DNA of 7,382 nucleotides from Halanaerobiales bacterium (GCA_016278415.1 JADQBV010000027.1:1-7382); one strand, 5' to 3'. Counted from the first letter of the stretch, positions 1 to 6,113 are shown. Notes: a model not told the origin generated them from the sequence alone. Numbers and translations are program-made.

Positions 1-256
1 TTTTCTGAGCTTCTGCAATAATATGTAAGGCTAATGTTGTTTTACCTGATGATTCGGGACCATATAATTCGATTATCCTTCCACGAGGAACACCCCCAAC
101 CCCTAATGCAACATCCAATGGTAATGCCCCTGTAGGAATTGCTTCTATATTTAGAGCAGTTGTTTCTCCTAATCTCATGATTGACCCTTGTCCAAACTGT
201 TTCTCAATCCGTTTTACCGCAATATCCAGAGCTTGTTCTTTATCACTTTTTGCCAT
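1..256 (-). CDS. recA: RecA recombinase, N-terminal 85 codons (3' part beyond window)
   Basis: This is the DNA recombinase that forms ATP-dependent filaments on single-stranded DNA, drives strand exchange and triggers LexA self-cleavage. Reading from ATG at 256, the protein begins [20 protein letters not shown] and continues with the [10 protein letters not shown] segment typical of RecA (residues 21-30). The Walker A loop GPESSGKTT is at residues 66-74, followed by [11 protein letters not shown] to the window edge. The visible part is intact; the Walker B motif, L1/L2 loops and C-terminal domain lie outside. An AGAGGTG ribosome binding site (264-270) sits 7 nt before the ATG, which fixes the start. 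It lies 142 nt downstream of thpR. No convincing terminator separates them, so read-through from the cinA operon is possible, but the gene also has its own promoter with a LexA box. The family assignment is essentially certain. Confidence 0.98.
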   Translation of the reverse strand, partial: MAKSDKEQALDIAVKRIEKQFGQGSIMRLGETTALNIEAIPTGALPLDVALGVGGVPRGRIIELYGPESSGKTTLALHIIAEAQK

Positions 257-321
257 TTAAACTCACCTCTCACAAAGATATGAAATTTCTAAAATCAAAA
301 ACAAACTTTTGTTCTAATCTT

Positions 322-350
322 ATTATAGAACATTAGTTCACAAATTGCAA
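322..350 (-). promoter_or_regulatory. recA promoter, sigma-A type
   Basis: On the minus strand, -35 TTGCAA (345-350) and -10 TATAAT (322-327) are separated by 17 nt. The -10 is a perfect consensus and the -35 matches TTGACA at four of six positions. Transcription would start near 315, giving a leader of about 60 nt before the recA ATG. A-rich DNA just upstream (seven A on the minus strand at 362-368) could act as an UP element; that part is inference. The LexA box fills most of the spacer. Confidence 0.8.
328..339. promoter_or_regulatory. LexA (SOS) operator in the recA promoter
   Basis: GAACATTAGTTC is a perfect GAAC-N4-GTTC dyad, the core of the Gram-positive SOS box (B. subtilis consensus CGAACN4GTTCG). 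It lies entirely between the -35 and -10 of the recA promoter, so bound LexA would block RNA polymerase. This is the arrangement expected for SOS-inducible recA in Firmicutes. I saw no other full match in the window, so any effect on cinA or thpR would be indirect. Confidence 0.88.
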
Positions 351-359
351 GTGCAATTT
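342..359. repeat. 18-bp palindrome overlapping the recA -35 box
   Basis: AAATTGCA and TGCAATTT form a perfect 8-bp inverted repeat around a 2-nt centre (AG). It contains the whole -35 hexamer of the recA promoter. It could be a binding site for a dimeric regulator other than LexA. On the plus strand it is followed at once by CA and seven T, so it also resembles a weak terminator for antisense transcription coming from recA. Neither role is shown by the sequence alone. Confidence 0.5.
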
Positions 360-398
360 CATTTTTTTCCAAAAAATTATTATCATAAAACTTTCATA

Positions 399-989
399 CT
401 AGTTATTTTTTAAGATTACAGAATGTATTTCTTTATATATAGGACCTTCATTTGTCAAGGTACTTTTCATTAAACTTATCTTTTTTATTAATATATTTAT
501 CCCTAAAAGATCCTTATTCTCTGATACTTTTATACATTTTTCTAATCCAATAGAAAGCTGTTTGATATTTGTGTCATGTCGTGTTCTAGCAATTGTAATA
601 TGAGGCGTATATTTATTTTTATCCTGCTTAAATCCCAGATAAAATAATTCATTTTCTAATAGTGAATGTAATTTACTTAACTCATTGGCTCCTTCTTTTA
701 GACCGATATAAATAACTCGTGGATAATCTAAACGAGGAAAAGCAGCAATCCCTTCAATTTTTACAGACTGCTGCTGTGTATTTTCTATAATATAGTTCAT
801 CTTTTTAATAATGGCTTGAACAGAATCTTCTTTGGTCTCACCAAGGTATTTTAGAGTAATATGCATATTTTTTTCTTGAATCCACTTTAATTCATTATTT
901 AATTCATCTTTAAGATGACTAATATTATCATTTATTAATTTTTTTTTATCATCAGCTATATCTATAGCAATAAATAAACGTATGGACAT
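399..989 (-). CDS. thpR: RNA 2',3'-cyclic phosphodiesterase (2H phosphoesterase / LigT family)
   Basis: This 196-residue protein belongs to the 2H phosphoesterase family, whose members open 2',3'-cyclic phosphate ends of RNA (and were first described as 2'-5' RNA ligases). Both signature tetrapeptides are present: HITL at residues 43-46 and HITI at 130-133, which supply the two catalytic His and two Thr. The opening MSIRLFIAIDI and the segment FPRLDYPRVIYIGL (84-97) are typical of the family, and the length is close to the usual 180-190. The ATG at 989 has a TAAGGAG ribosome binding site 8 nt upstream (998-1004). It starts 29 nt after the TPR gene and precedes recA, matching the cinA–thpR–recA order common in Firmicutes. 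Its natural RNA substrate is not known in most bacteria, so the cellular role stays open. Confidence 0.93.
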   Translation of the reverse strand: MSIRLFIAIDIADDKKKLINDNISHLKDELNNELKWIQEKNMHITLKYLGETKEDSVQAIIKKMNYIIENTQQQSVKIEGIAAFPRLDYPRVIYIGLKEGANELSKLHSLLENELFYLGFKQDKNKYTPHITIARTRHDTNIKQLSIGLEKCIKVSENKDLLGINILIKKISLMKSTLTNEGPIYKEIHSVILKNN

Positions 990-1018
990 AATATTAACTC
1001 CTTAAAGATTTATTAATA

Positions 1019-2170
1019 CTATTCGGCTTGTAATTTATTTAATAGTAATCTAGCATTATTATTACTTGAATCTAAATGTAGTGTCTTTCTTAACTCTTCA
1101 ATAGCTGCCTGTTTCATATTCATTTTTTGATAAGCTAAAGCAAGATGATAATGTGCATCCGGGAAGTTAGGATTACTTTCTAATGCCTTTAGATATTGTG
1201 CCATAGCCTTATATGTTTCATCTTGATCTAGATACAGGTCACCTAATGATAAATAGGCAGTTACATAGTTCTTATTGTAACTAACTGCTTTTTCATAATA
1301 GTTAATGGCAAGTTCAATATTTTTTTCGACTTTATGATAAATTTCTCCTAAATAGTAGTAACCTTGATATATATTTTCATTAGTATTGACAACCTCAGTA
1401 TAGTACTTTTTAGCCATCTCATAATCTTTATTAAGATAGTATGCCTTAGCCAACTTAGTCTTGAGAGCAAGAAGAGAATTATCAAGTTTTACTCCTTTAT
1501 TTAATATCTCGATGGCATCTTGATATTGCCCTTTTTCCAAATAAATATCACCCATATTTGAGTATATAGAAGAATTATTAGGGGCTTCGTCAATAGCCTT
1601 CTTATATATTGTTAGAGCAGGATCCAATTTGCCGATTTCTTTATACAATCTTGCCAGATTAATATAATCTCCTACTACAGCATCTTTGTTTATAGCTAGT
1701 TCATATTCTTTAGCGGCTTTTTCAAAATTACCCAGTCCCTGGTATGCAGCAGCTAAATCACTATGTAAACCTGATGATGATATACCCAATTGTTTAGCTA
1801 ATTCTAATTCTCTTTTAGCTTCATTGTAAAATGGACTATCATAATAACCATCTTCATTAAGATACAATTGGCCTAATTTCCAATTAATTATTCCAAAATT
1901 ATATCCATTTTCATTTAATATTTTCATGTTTTTCTTTGCGCTTGTTACCTGATTTAACTCTATATATGCAAGTGTTTGAAAATATAATGCATCAACATTA
2001 TATTGCTTATTTTCTTTTAAATACTCTTTGAATTCATTTATCGACTGATTATACTCACCACTATAATAACTAGTAATTCCCTCAACAAGCATGTCATTAT
2101 CAGCAAAAACTATGATTGAGCTAAATAACATTACAGTAACAATAGTCAAAACAACAATCTTTCTCTTCAT
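1019..2170 (-). CDS. Secreted TPR-repeat protein (about ten repeats)
   Basis: The protein is a 383-residue tetratricopeptide-repeat solenoid with an export signal; such scaffolds bind other proteins, but no enzyme motif is visible. Residues 1-23 form a classical signal peptide: basic MKRK, a hydrophobic core, then VFA before a likely signal peptidase I cleavage ahead of DND. There is no lipobox cysteine, so it is probably not a lipoprotein. From about residue 27 to the end I count roughly ten 34-residue TPR units with the usual W/L–G–Y–A spacing (for example AAAYQGLGNFEKAAKEYELA, about 140-159). The third unit carries a short insertion (NEDGYYDSPFYN). The open frame extends to 2200, but ATG at 2170 follows a strong AGAGGGG site by about 9 nt and exposes the signal peptide, so I chose it. 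It sits between cinA and thpR, an unusual place. Family sure, function unknown. Confidence 0.88.
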   Translation of the reverse strand: MKRKIVVLTIVTVMLFSSIIVFADNDMLVEGITSYYSGEYNQSINEFKEYLKENKQYNVDALYFQTLAYIELNQVTSAKKNMKILNENGYNFGIINWKLGQLYLNEDGYYDSPFYNEAKRELELAKQLGISSSGLHSDLAAAYQGLGNFEKAAKEYELAINKDAVVGDYINLARLYKEIGKLDPALTIYKKAIDEAPNNSSIYSNMGDIYLEKGQYQDAIEILNKGVKLDNSLLALKTKLAKAYYLNKDYEMAKKYYTEVVNTNENIYQGYYYLGEIYHKVEKNIELAINYYEKAVSYNKNYVTAYLSLGDLYLDQDETYKAMAQYLKALESNPNFPDAHYHLALAYQKMNMKQAAIEELRKTLHLDSSNNNARLLLNKLQAE

Positions 2171-2179
2171 TATTGTTTT

Positions 2180-2188
2180 CCCCCCTCT
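2180..2188 (-). promoter_or_regulatory. Ribosome binding site fixing the TPR gene start at 2170
   Basis: The minus strand reads AGAGGGGGG here, about 9 nt before ATG 2170. The alternative ATG at 2200 has no comparable site upstream and would place ten charged, non-signal residues (MYVKRGGKTI) in front of the signal peptide. Confidence 0.75.
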
Positions 2189-2261
2189 TTTAACGTACAT
2201 TGTTAATTAATATTAATATACAACTTTAAATTTTCTCCCTAATAAATATATTCTATGTACC

Positions 2262-3509
2262 TTAAGTAAAATCCTTTTTTGACATAAGGTAATTATATAC
2301 ATAAAATAAGGCATATTGTGAACTAATCCATTTATTCCATTCCCTATCACCATGTAAATTTAGTTTGTACACTTTTGCTTTTTGTCCAGTTGCTAAACCT
2401 ATAAATACTAAGCCAACGGGTTTTTCTTTACTTCCACCACCAGGTCCAGCAATCCCAGTCAAAGATACTCCAATATCTGTTTTCATTATTTCCCGTATAT
2501 TTACTGCCATTTCCTCAGCTGTGTTTTTACTAACAGCACCATATTTCTCTAATGTTTCTTTTTTTACTCCAAGTTGTTCTATTTTAGCTTGATTACTATA
2601 TACTATCAGTCCACCCATAAAATATTGAGAGCTACCTGGTATATCAGTAATACGATTACCTACAAGTCCTCCAGTACAAGATTCTGCTAGTGATATTGTA
2701 AGGCTATTCTTACTTAAAAGCCCACCTACAATACTGGGGAAGCCTAGATCATCTGTTCCATATATATATTCACCAACTCGTTCGCGTATTTCCTGTTCGG
2801 CCTCTTTAATCAACCGAAAGACTTCTTTTTCTGAATTACCTTTAGCTGTAATCCTTATCTTAACTTCAGCAGTTCCAGCTAATAATGCTAAAGTAGGATT
2901 TAACTGTTTATCAAGAATATCTTTTATTTTCATTTCTAGGCTAGATTCACCTATAGAAAAGAAATTTAAAGTTTTAGATCTAATTATTTGATTATTTTTA
3001 TTCTTTAAATAAGGAATTACTTCATTCCTAAATATATTTTTCATTTCCCGGGGTACCCCAGGCATAGCAATTATTACAGCATCATTCATCTCTAGGAGAA
3101 TACCAGGTGCAGTTCCTAATTCATTTTTTAAAGCGATTGCACTGTCTGGAAGATATGCCTGTTTTTTATTATTTTTGGTCATCTTATATTTTCTATGTTC
3201 AAATAAATCTTCAAGATCCCTCAACAATTCAGAATTTAATTGTAGTTTTTTTCCTGTTACGTCACTTATTATTTCCCTAGTAATATCATCATCTGTTGGT
3301 CCAAGACCACCAGTAGTAATAACAATATCAGACCTTTCTGTTGCCTGTTTAATAGCTTCAAATACCCTTTTCCTATTATCACCAACTGAAGTAATAAAGT
3401 GTATATCAAAACCATAGTTAGTTAATTTACCTGCAAGGTATTGTGAATTTGTATCAACTATGTCGCCTAAAAGAATTTCTGTACCAATAGAAATTATTTC
3501 AACTATCAT
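2262..3509 (-). CDS. cinA: CinA: COG1058 domain fused to NMN deamidase (PncC) domain
   Basis: CinA is a cytoplasmic two-domain protein of pyridine-nucleotide metabolism. The C-terminal PncC domain deamidates nicotinamide mononucleotide, and the N-terminal COG1058 domain is linked to ADP-ribose/NMN pyrophosphatase-type activity. At 415 residues it has the normal full length. The N-terminal MoCF-like domain shows GTEILLGDIVDTN (9-21), TTGGLGPTDDD (65-75) and MPGVPREM (149-156). The C-terminal domain shows LAESCTGG with the conserved Ser (274-281), YSNQAK (304-309) and TGIAGPGG (351-358). All signature motifs are intact. ATG at 3509 follows AGAGGG (3515-3520) by 5 nt. It is the first gene after a terminator and a good promoter, so it probably heads a cinA–TPR–thpR unit, perhaps reading into recA. 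In streptococci cinA and recA are co-induced in competence; nothing here shows competence control. Confidence 0.96.
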   Translation of the reverse strand: MIVEIISIGTEILLGDIVDTNSQYLAGKLTNYGFDIHFITSVGDNRKRVFEAIKQATERSDIVITTGGLGPTDDDITREIISDVTGKKLQLNSELLRDLEDLFEHRKYKMTKNNKKQAYLPDSAIALKNELGTAPGILLEMNDAVIIAMPGVPREMKNIFRNEVIPYLKNKNNQIIRSKTLNFFSIGESSLEMKIKDILDKQLNPTLALLAGTAEVKIRITAKGNSEKEVFRLIKEAEQEIRERVGEYIYGTDDLGFPSIVGGLLSKNSLTISLAESCTGGLVGNRITDIPGSSQYFMGGLIVYSNQAKIEQLGVKKETLEKYGAVSKNTAEEMAVNIREIMKTDIGVSLTGIAGPGGGSKEKPVGLVFIGLATGQKAKVYKLNLHGDREWNKWISSQYALFYVYNYLMSKKDFT

Positions 3510-3600
3510 CTTTTCCCTCTCTTTCTAATAATAAAATTATATCTATTCTACTTAACGATATATCTTTGAAGTAATAGATTAAAAAATTTAATTTAAGTTT

Positions 3601-3628
3601 ATTATAACATAGCAAATATAATTGTAAA
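3601..3628 (-). promoter_or_regulatory. Promoter of cinA (extended -10)
   Basis: On the minus strand, -35 TTTACA (3623-3628; five of six to consensus) is followed after 16 nt by a perfect TATAAT (3601-3606). A TG one base upstream of the -10 gives the extended form TGTTATAAT. Transcription should start near 3594, leaving a leader of about 85 nt before ATG 3509. I see no clear operator or riboswitch in this leader. Confidence 0.72.
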
Positions 3629-3703
3629 TATTAAATTAAATTAGTAATTTTAGAAGAACTGCATTCCATTCATAGATAATTTGGCAGTATTTTCAAATAT
3701 AAA

Positions 3704-3743
3704 TACCCTATATAATAGAGAGTTAACTCCTTTATATAGGGTG
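3704..3743 (-). terminator. Hairpin terminator downstream of the FtsH-like protease gene
   Basis: ACCCTATATAA (3705-3715) pairs perfectly with TTATATAGGGT (3732-3742), an 11-bp stem that a T·G wobble can extend by one. Inside lies a second 10-bp palindrome, GAGTTAACTC (3720-3729), so the loop can itself fold. In the minus-strand transcript the stem is followed by AUUUAUAUUUG, moderately U-rich; in the plus direction no U-tract follows. It lies about 150 nt beyond the protease stop codon and before the cinA promoter, the right place to end the upstream transcript. Confidence 0.65.
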
Positions 3744-3888
3744 GCTTATAAGTTTTCAAATAGAATAACATATGTCTATATTTTTATACATAGTAATATA
3801 AATTTATAATGATCAAGTAGTTATTTTCTACAAATATTATAATTGTATGATACAGTTTTCATAGTGTACTATTCTTATTTTCATTTGT

Positions 3889-5382
3889 TTATGCAATTTT
3901 TTTTACCTTTAATAAATCGCGAAGCTGATCACCAGAAAAACGTTCTGACTCTATTAGGTCATCTGCAACACTAAGCATGAGTTCTTTATGCTCTGATACA
4001 ATTTCATATACCTGTTCTTCGATAGTTTTTAATATATTAGTCATTTCCTGGTGTAAAAGTTCTTTTGGCAATGAATCTTCTCCTACAACACCAAGGCCTG
4101 TCATTCCCGATACAACCATAGTTTTAACAAGTTTGATGGCCTGCTCAAAGTCACTTGTTGCACCAGTACTCTTATCATCAAGTAATACCTGCTCCGCTAC
4201 AGAACCTGCAATAGCGATACTGATTTGTTTCTCAAGATAGTCTTTTGTTTGTAGATATACATCATCAGTAGGGTTATGTCTTACATATCCTAGTGCTTTT
4301 CCACGCGAGGTGATAGTTATTGTTGATACAGATCCTGGATTCATGACCTCACTTATCAATGCGTGACCAGTCTCATGAATAGCCACTCTTTTCAATTCCT
4401 CTTCATTTGGTCTTCTATCTAACTTTTCACCCATTATCACTTTATCGATAGCTTCCATAAAATGTTCTTTTGTAATTACCTTACTTTCTTCCCTAAGAGC
4501 AAAAATAGCTGCTTCATTTGCTAAATTCTCTAAATGTGCCCCAGAAAATCTAAATGTCTCTCGAGCAATTTGCTCTAAATCAATATCATCAGCTAAGGGT
4601 TTATTTGCTGTATGAATCTTAAGGATACTTAATCTACCTTCTTTTGCAGGTAAGTCTACCTTTACGATTCTATCAAATCGACCTGGTCTTAGTAAGGCAT
4701 GATCAAGTACTTCCATTCTATTTGTAGCAGCAAGAATTAAAACCTGAACATCATCATCAACAGATAGACCATCCATTTCTACTAAGAGCTGATTTAAGGT
4801 CTGATCATATTCCATGTGACTACTGACTTGTCCACGTTTACCACCTAAAACATCTATTTCATCTATAAAAATGATAGCACTTTTCTTATCACTTTTTTTA
4901 GCAGTTTGACGGGCGTCTTTAAATAAATTTCGTACCCTTTTGGCTCCTAGGCCAGCATACATTTCGATAAATTCACTACCAGATGCCCCAATAAAAACTG
5001 AGTCAGTAAAACGTGCAGCAGCTTTAGCTAACATTGTCTTACCAGTCCCTGGAGGGCCACTCAATAATATACCTTTAATAGCTCTAATACCCATATGTTT
5101 TATACCCTGGATATCCTTAATAAACTCAAGGGCTTCCACAAGTTCTTTTTTTGCAGACTCCTGTCCCCCGATTTCTTTAAATTCTATTGAAGGTACCTTT
5201 TTATCGGAATCAGAACTTTTTCCAGTCGTACCAGCTATGCCTGCAACACCGCCCTGGGATAACATCTGCCACATGAAAAATGCTAAAAAGCCTATAAATA
5301 TTAATGGCAATATATTAAATCCTTGAACAGTCATTATAATTAACAAAGCAACAATCAATCCAAGACCTAGTTCTTTAACCAA
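3889..5382 (-). CDS. FtsH-like membrane AAA+ zinc metalloprotease (M41) lacking the extracytoplasmic domain
   Basis: This 497-residue protein is an ATP-driven, membrane-anchored protease that would unfold and degrade membrane or cytosolic proteins on the inner face. Two hydrophobic segments (about 5-20 and 24-40) are joined by only a few residues (around QGFN); FtsH normally has a domain of some 70-80 residues there, and a total length above 600. After a flexible linker come the AAA+ module with Walker A GPPGTGKT (109-116), pore loop FIEMYAG (138-144; aromatic Tyr where FtsH usually has Phe), Walker B IIFIDEID (170-177) and the second region of homology ending in LRPGRFDR. The M41 domain has HETGH (336-340) and the third zinc ligand Asp411 in GATSDFEQA. 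All catalytic residues are present. TTG 5382 is chosen over GTG 5391 from ribosome-site spacing. The frame overlaps the upstream membrane protein gene by 8 nt. It is probably a paralogue of housekeeping FtsH. Confidence 0.9.
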   Translation of the reverse strand: MVKELGLGLIVALLIIMTVQGFNILPLIFIGFLAFFMWQMLSQGGVAGIAGTTGKSSDSDKKVPSIEFKEIGGQESAKKELVEALEFIKDIQGIKHMGIRAIKGILLSGPPGTGKTMLAKAAARFTDSVFIGASGSEFIEMYAGLGAKRVRNLFKDARQTAKKSDKKSAIIFIDEIDVLGGKRGQVSSHMEYDQTLNQLLVEMDGLSVDDDVQVLILAATNRMEVLDHALLRPGRFDRIVKVDLPAKEGRLSILKIHTANKPLADDIDLEQIARETFRFSGAHLENLANEAAIFALREESKVITKEHFMEAIDKVIMGEKLDRRPNEEELKRVAIHETGHALISEVMNPGSVSTITITSRGKALGYVRHNPTDDVYLQTKDYLEKQISIAIAGSVAEQVLLDDKSTGATSDFEQAIKLVKTMVVSGMTGLGVVGEDSLPKELLHQEMTNILKTIEEQVYEIVSEHKELMLSVADDLIESERFSGDQLRDLLKVKKIA

Positions 5383-5932
5383 TGCTGCCACCTCCTTCTA
5401 TATTTACTAAATTATTATTAAAAACAATTCTCTTATATAATGACTTATCATTATTATCTAACTGCATATATATAGCGTTATTATCTACCCATATTTTATG
5501 ACTATCTATATTATACATCCCAACAATAGATTCTATATTTTTCTCCATCTCAAGGAAATAACCTGTATTTATACCCTGATATATAGCATAGTGTAACTTG
5601 TAATAAACCTCAGCTAGTTCTTTACTATTCTGATTATTTTCCGAAATTAATATATTACCACTTTTATTACCTAGTTTATCTTGCATAATTTGATGAACTT
5701 TTTGATATGATTCATAAAAATCTATACCTGAATGAAAGTCTATTAAAAGGTCCTTTTTATCATTATTATCGATAATACTTACATCATTAACCTCTTCTAA
5801 TGCAAGTATTTCACTTTTTATCGGTTTATCAATATTATAGATTTTAAATAGATATTGACCAGAAAAAAACAGTGCAAGAACTACAACTACTACCAAAATT
5901 ATAATATTTATTCTAAAACCCTTAAACTCCAT
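5375..5932 (-). CDS. Unrecognised single-pass membrane protein, probable partner of the FtsH-like protease
   Basis: I do not recognise this family. The 185-residue protein starts with a short basic head (MEFKGFR), then one strong membrane segment (about residues 8-26), then about 155 mostly polar residues, predicted to be outside the membrane. The outer part has two halves. The first (about 37-97) alternates strands and a helix: LALEEVNDVSII, DLLIDFHS, a helix YESYQKVHQIMQDKL, then GNILISEN. The second (about 103-170) has a helix with YYKLHYAIYQGINTGYF and a strand pair KIWVDNNAIYMQL. There are no cysteines and no catalytic motif. ATG 5932 is preferred over ATG 5947 because GGAGG (5941-5945) lies 8 nt before the former and overlaps the latter. 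Its 3' end overlaps the protease gene by 8 nt. It is not SPFH/HflK-like in size or sequence. It may replace the protease's missing outer domain or present substrates; that is inference. Confidence 0.8.
   Translation of the reverse strand: MEFKGFRINIIILVVVVVLALFFSGQYLFKIYNIDKPIKSEILALEEVNDVSIIDNNDKKDLLIDFHSGIDFYESYQKVHQIMQDKLGNKSGNILISENNQNSKELAEVYYKLHYAIYQGINTGYFLEMEKNIESIVGMYNIDSHKIWVDNNAIYMQLDNNDKSLYKRIVFNNNLVNIEGGGSIG
5391..5397 (-). promoter_or_regulatory. Ribosome binding site placing the protease start at TTG 5382
   Basis: A perfect AAGGAGG on the minus strand lies 8 nt before TTG 5382. Its last base is the first base of GTG 5391, so that GTG cannot be served by it. The site is inside the last codons of the upstream gene (encoding EGGG), and that gene's stop codon (5375-5377) lies just past the TTG, an arrangement that suggests translational coupling. 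Confidence 0.75.
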
Positions 5933-5940
5933 TTTTTTAT

Positions 5941-5945
5941 CCTCC
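5941..5945 (-). promoter_or_regulatory. Ribosome binding site placing the membrane-protein start at 5932
   Basis: The minus strand reads ATGGAGGATAAAAAAATG: GGAGG lies 8 nt before ATG 5932, while the upstream in-frame ATG (5947) overlaps this site and has only A/T-rich DNA before it. Starting at 5932 removes the five residues MEDKK and leaves a short basic head before the membrane segment. Confidence 0.75.
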
Positions 5946-6021
5946 ATTCATATTATAATATTTATACCAAATTTATTTCACTAAAGTTTTTTGACACAAG
6001 CTCTAAATCAATTCTTCTTTA

Positions 6022-6050
6022 ATTATAACACCCTATGACTTAAGTTTCCA
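6022..6050 (-). promoter_or_regulatory. Putative promoter of the membrane protein–protease pair
   Basis: On the minus strand a perfect TATAAT (6022-6027) has the extended form TGTTATAAT, identical to the one before cinA. A weak -35, TGGAAA (6045-6050, four of six), lies 17 nt upstream. The start would be near 6015, with a leader of about 80 nt. The pair could then be expressed apart from rimO–pgsA. Confidence 0.55.
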
Positions 6051-6076
6051 GGAGATAACATTTGTAATCTTTGGAA

Positions 6077-6113
6077 GAAAAAAAAGAGAAATATATTAAT
6101 CATTCTCTTCTTT
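6077..6113 (-). terminator. Possible weak terminator at the end of pgsA
   Basis: In the minus-strand transcript AAGAGAA (6103-6109) pairs with TTCTCTT (6084-6090) around a 12-nt loop. The stem can grow to about 11 pairs using one G·T wobble and A-T pairs that also form the run of eight T following it. The stem overlaps the last pgsA codons and is A/T-rich, so termination would be partial at best. Its place just ahead of the next promoter gives it some support. Confidence 0.35.

Larger units (their letters stand above)
3510..3888. other. 379-nt intergenic region: terminator plus cinA promoter
   Basis: This very A+T-rich gap separates the protease gene from cinA. Its cinA-proximal half holds an extended -10 promoter (3601-3628) and an approximately 90-nt leader. 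The middle holds a long hairpin (3705-3742). The remaining 146 nt next to the protease stop codon (3743-3888) contain no open frame with a ribosome binding site, no RNA gene I recognise and no second strong hairpin. Confidence 0.7.

Noticed and set aside
311..331. Inverted repeat GTTCTA / TAGAAC spanning the recA -10 box
   Set aside because: It shares one arm with the LexA box but has a 9-nt gap (13 between the GTTC/GAAC cores), not the 4-nt LexA spacing, and one arm is upstream of the transcript start so it is not an RNA hairpin. Probably chance.
2365..2592. Plus-strand open frame of 75 codons
   Set aside because: It lies wholly within cinA on the other strand, has no ribosome binding site and resembles no protein; it is a shadow of the PncC domain coding sequence.
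3175..3417. Plus-strand open frame of 80 codons
   Set aside because: It is antisense to the conserved N-terminal domain of cinA, without a translation start signal.
3651..3662. LexA-like GGAA-TGCA-GTTC on the minus strand upstream of the cinA promoter
   Set aside because: Only the GTTC half matches; the other half has two of four core bases, so I do not call cinA SOS-controlled.
3718..3735. AAAGGAG-like ribosome site on the minus strand inside the terminator hairpin
   Set aside because: No start codon follows at a usable distance and no small open frame is present; the sequence is accounted for by the hairpin.
3977..5326. Plus-strand open frames antisense to the protease gene (3977-4240 and 4940-5326)
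   Set aside because: Both mirror strongly conserved AAA+/M41 coding sequence and have no credible start site; the longer one is explained by the Walker A region read backwards.
5991..5996. Perfect TTGACA on the plus strand
   Set aside because: No -10 element lies 15-19 nt downstream on that strand and there is no plus-strand gene to serve.
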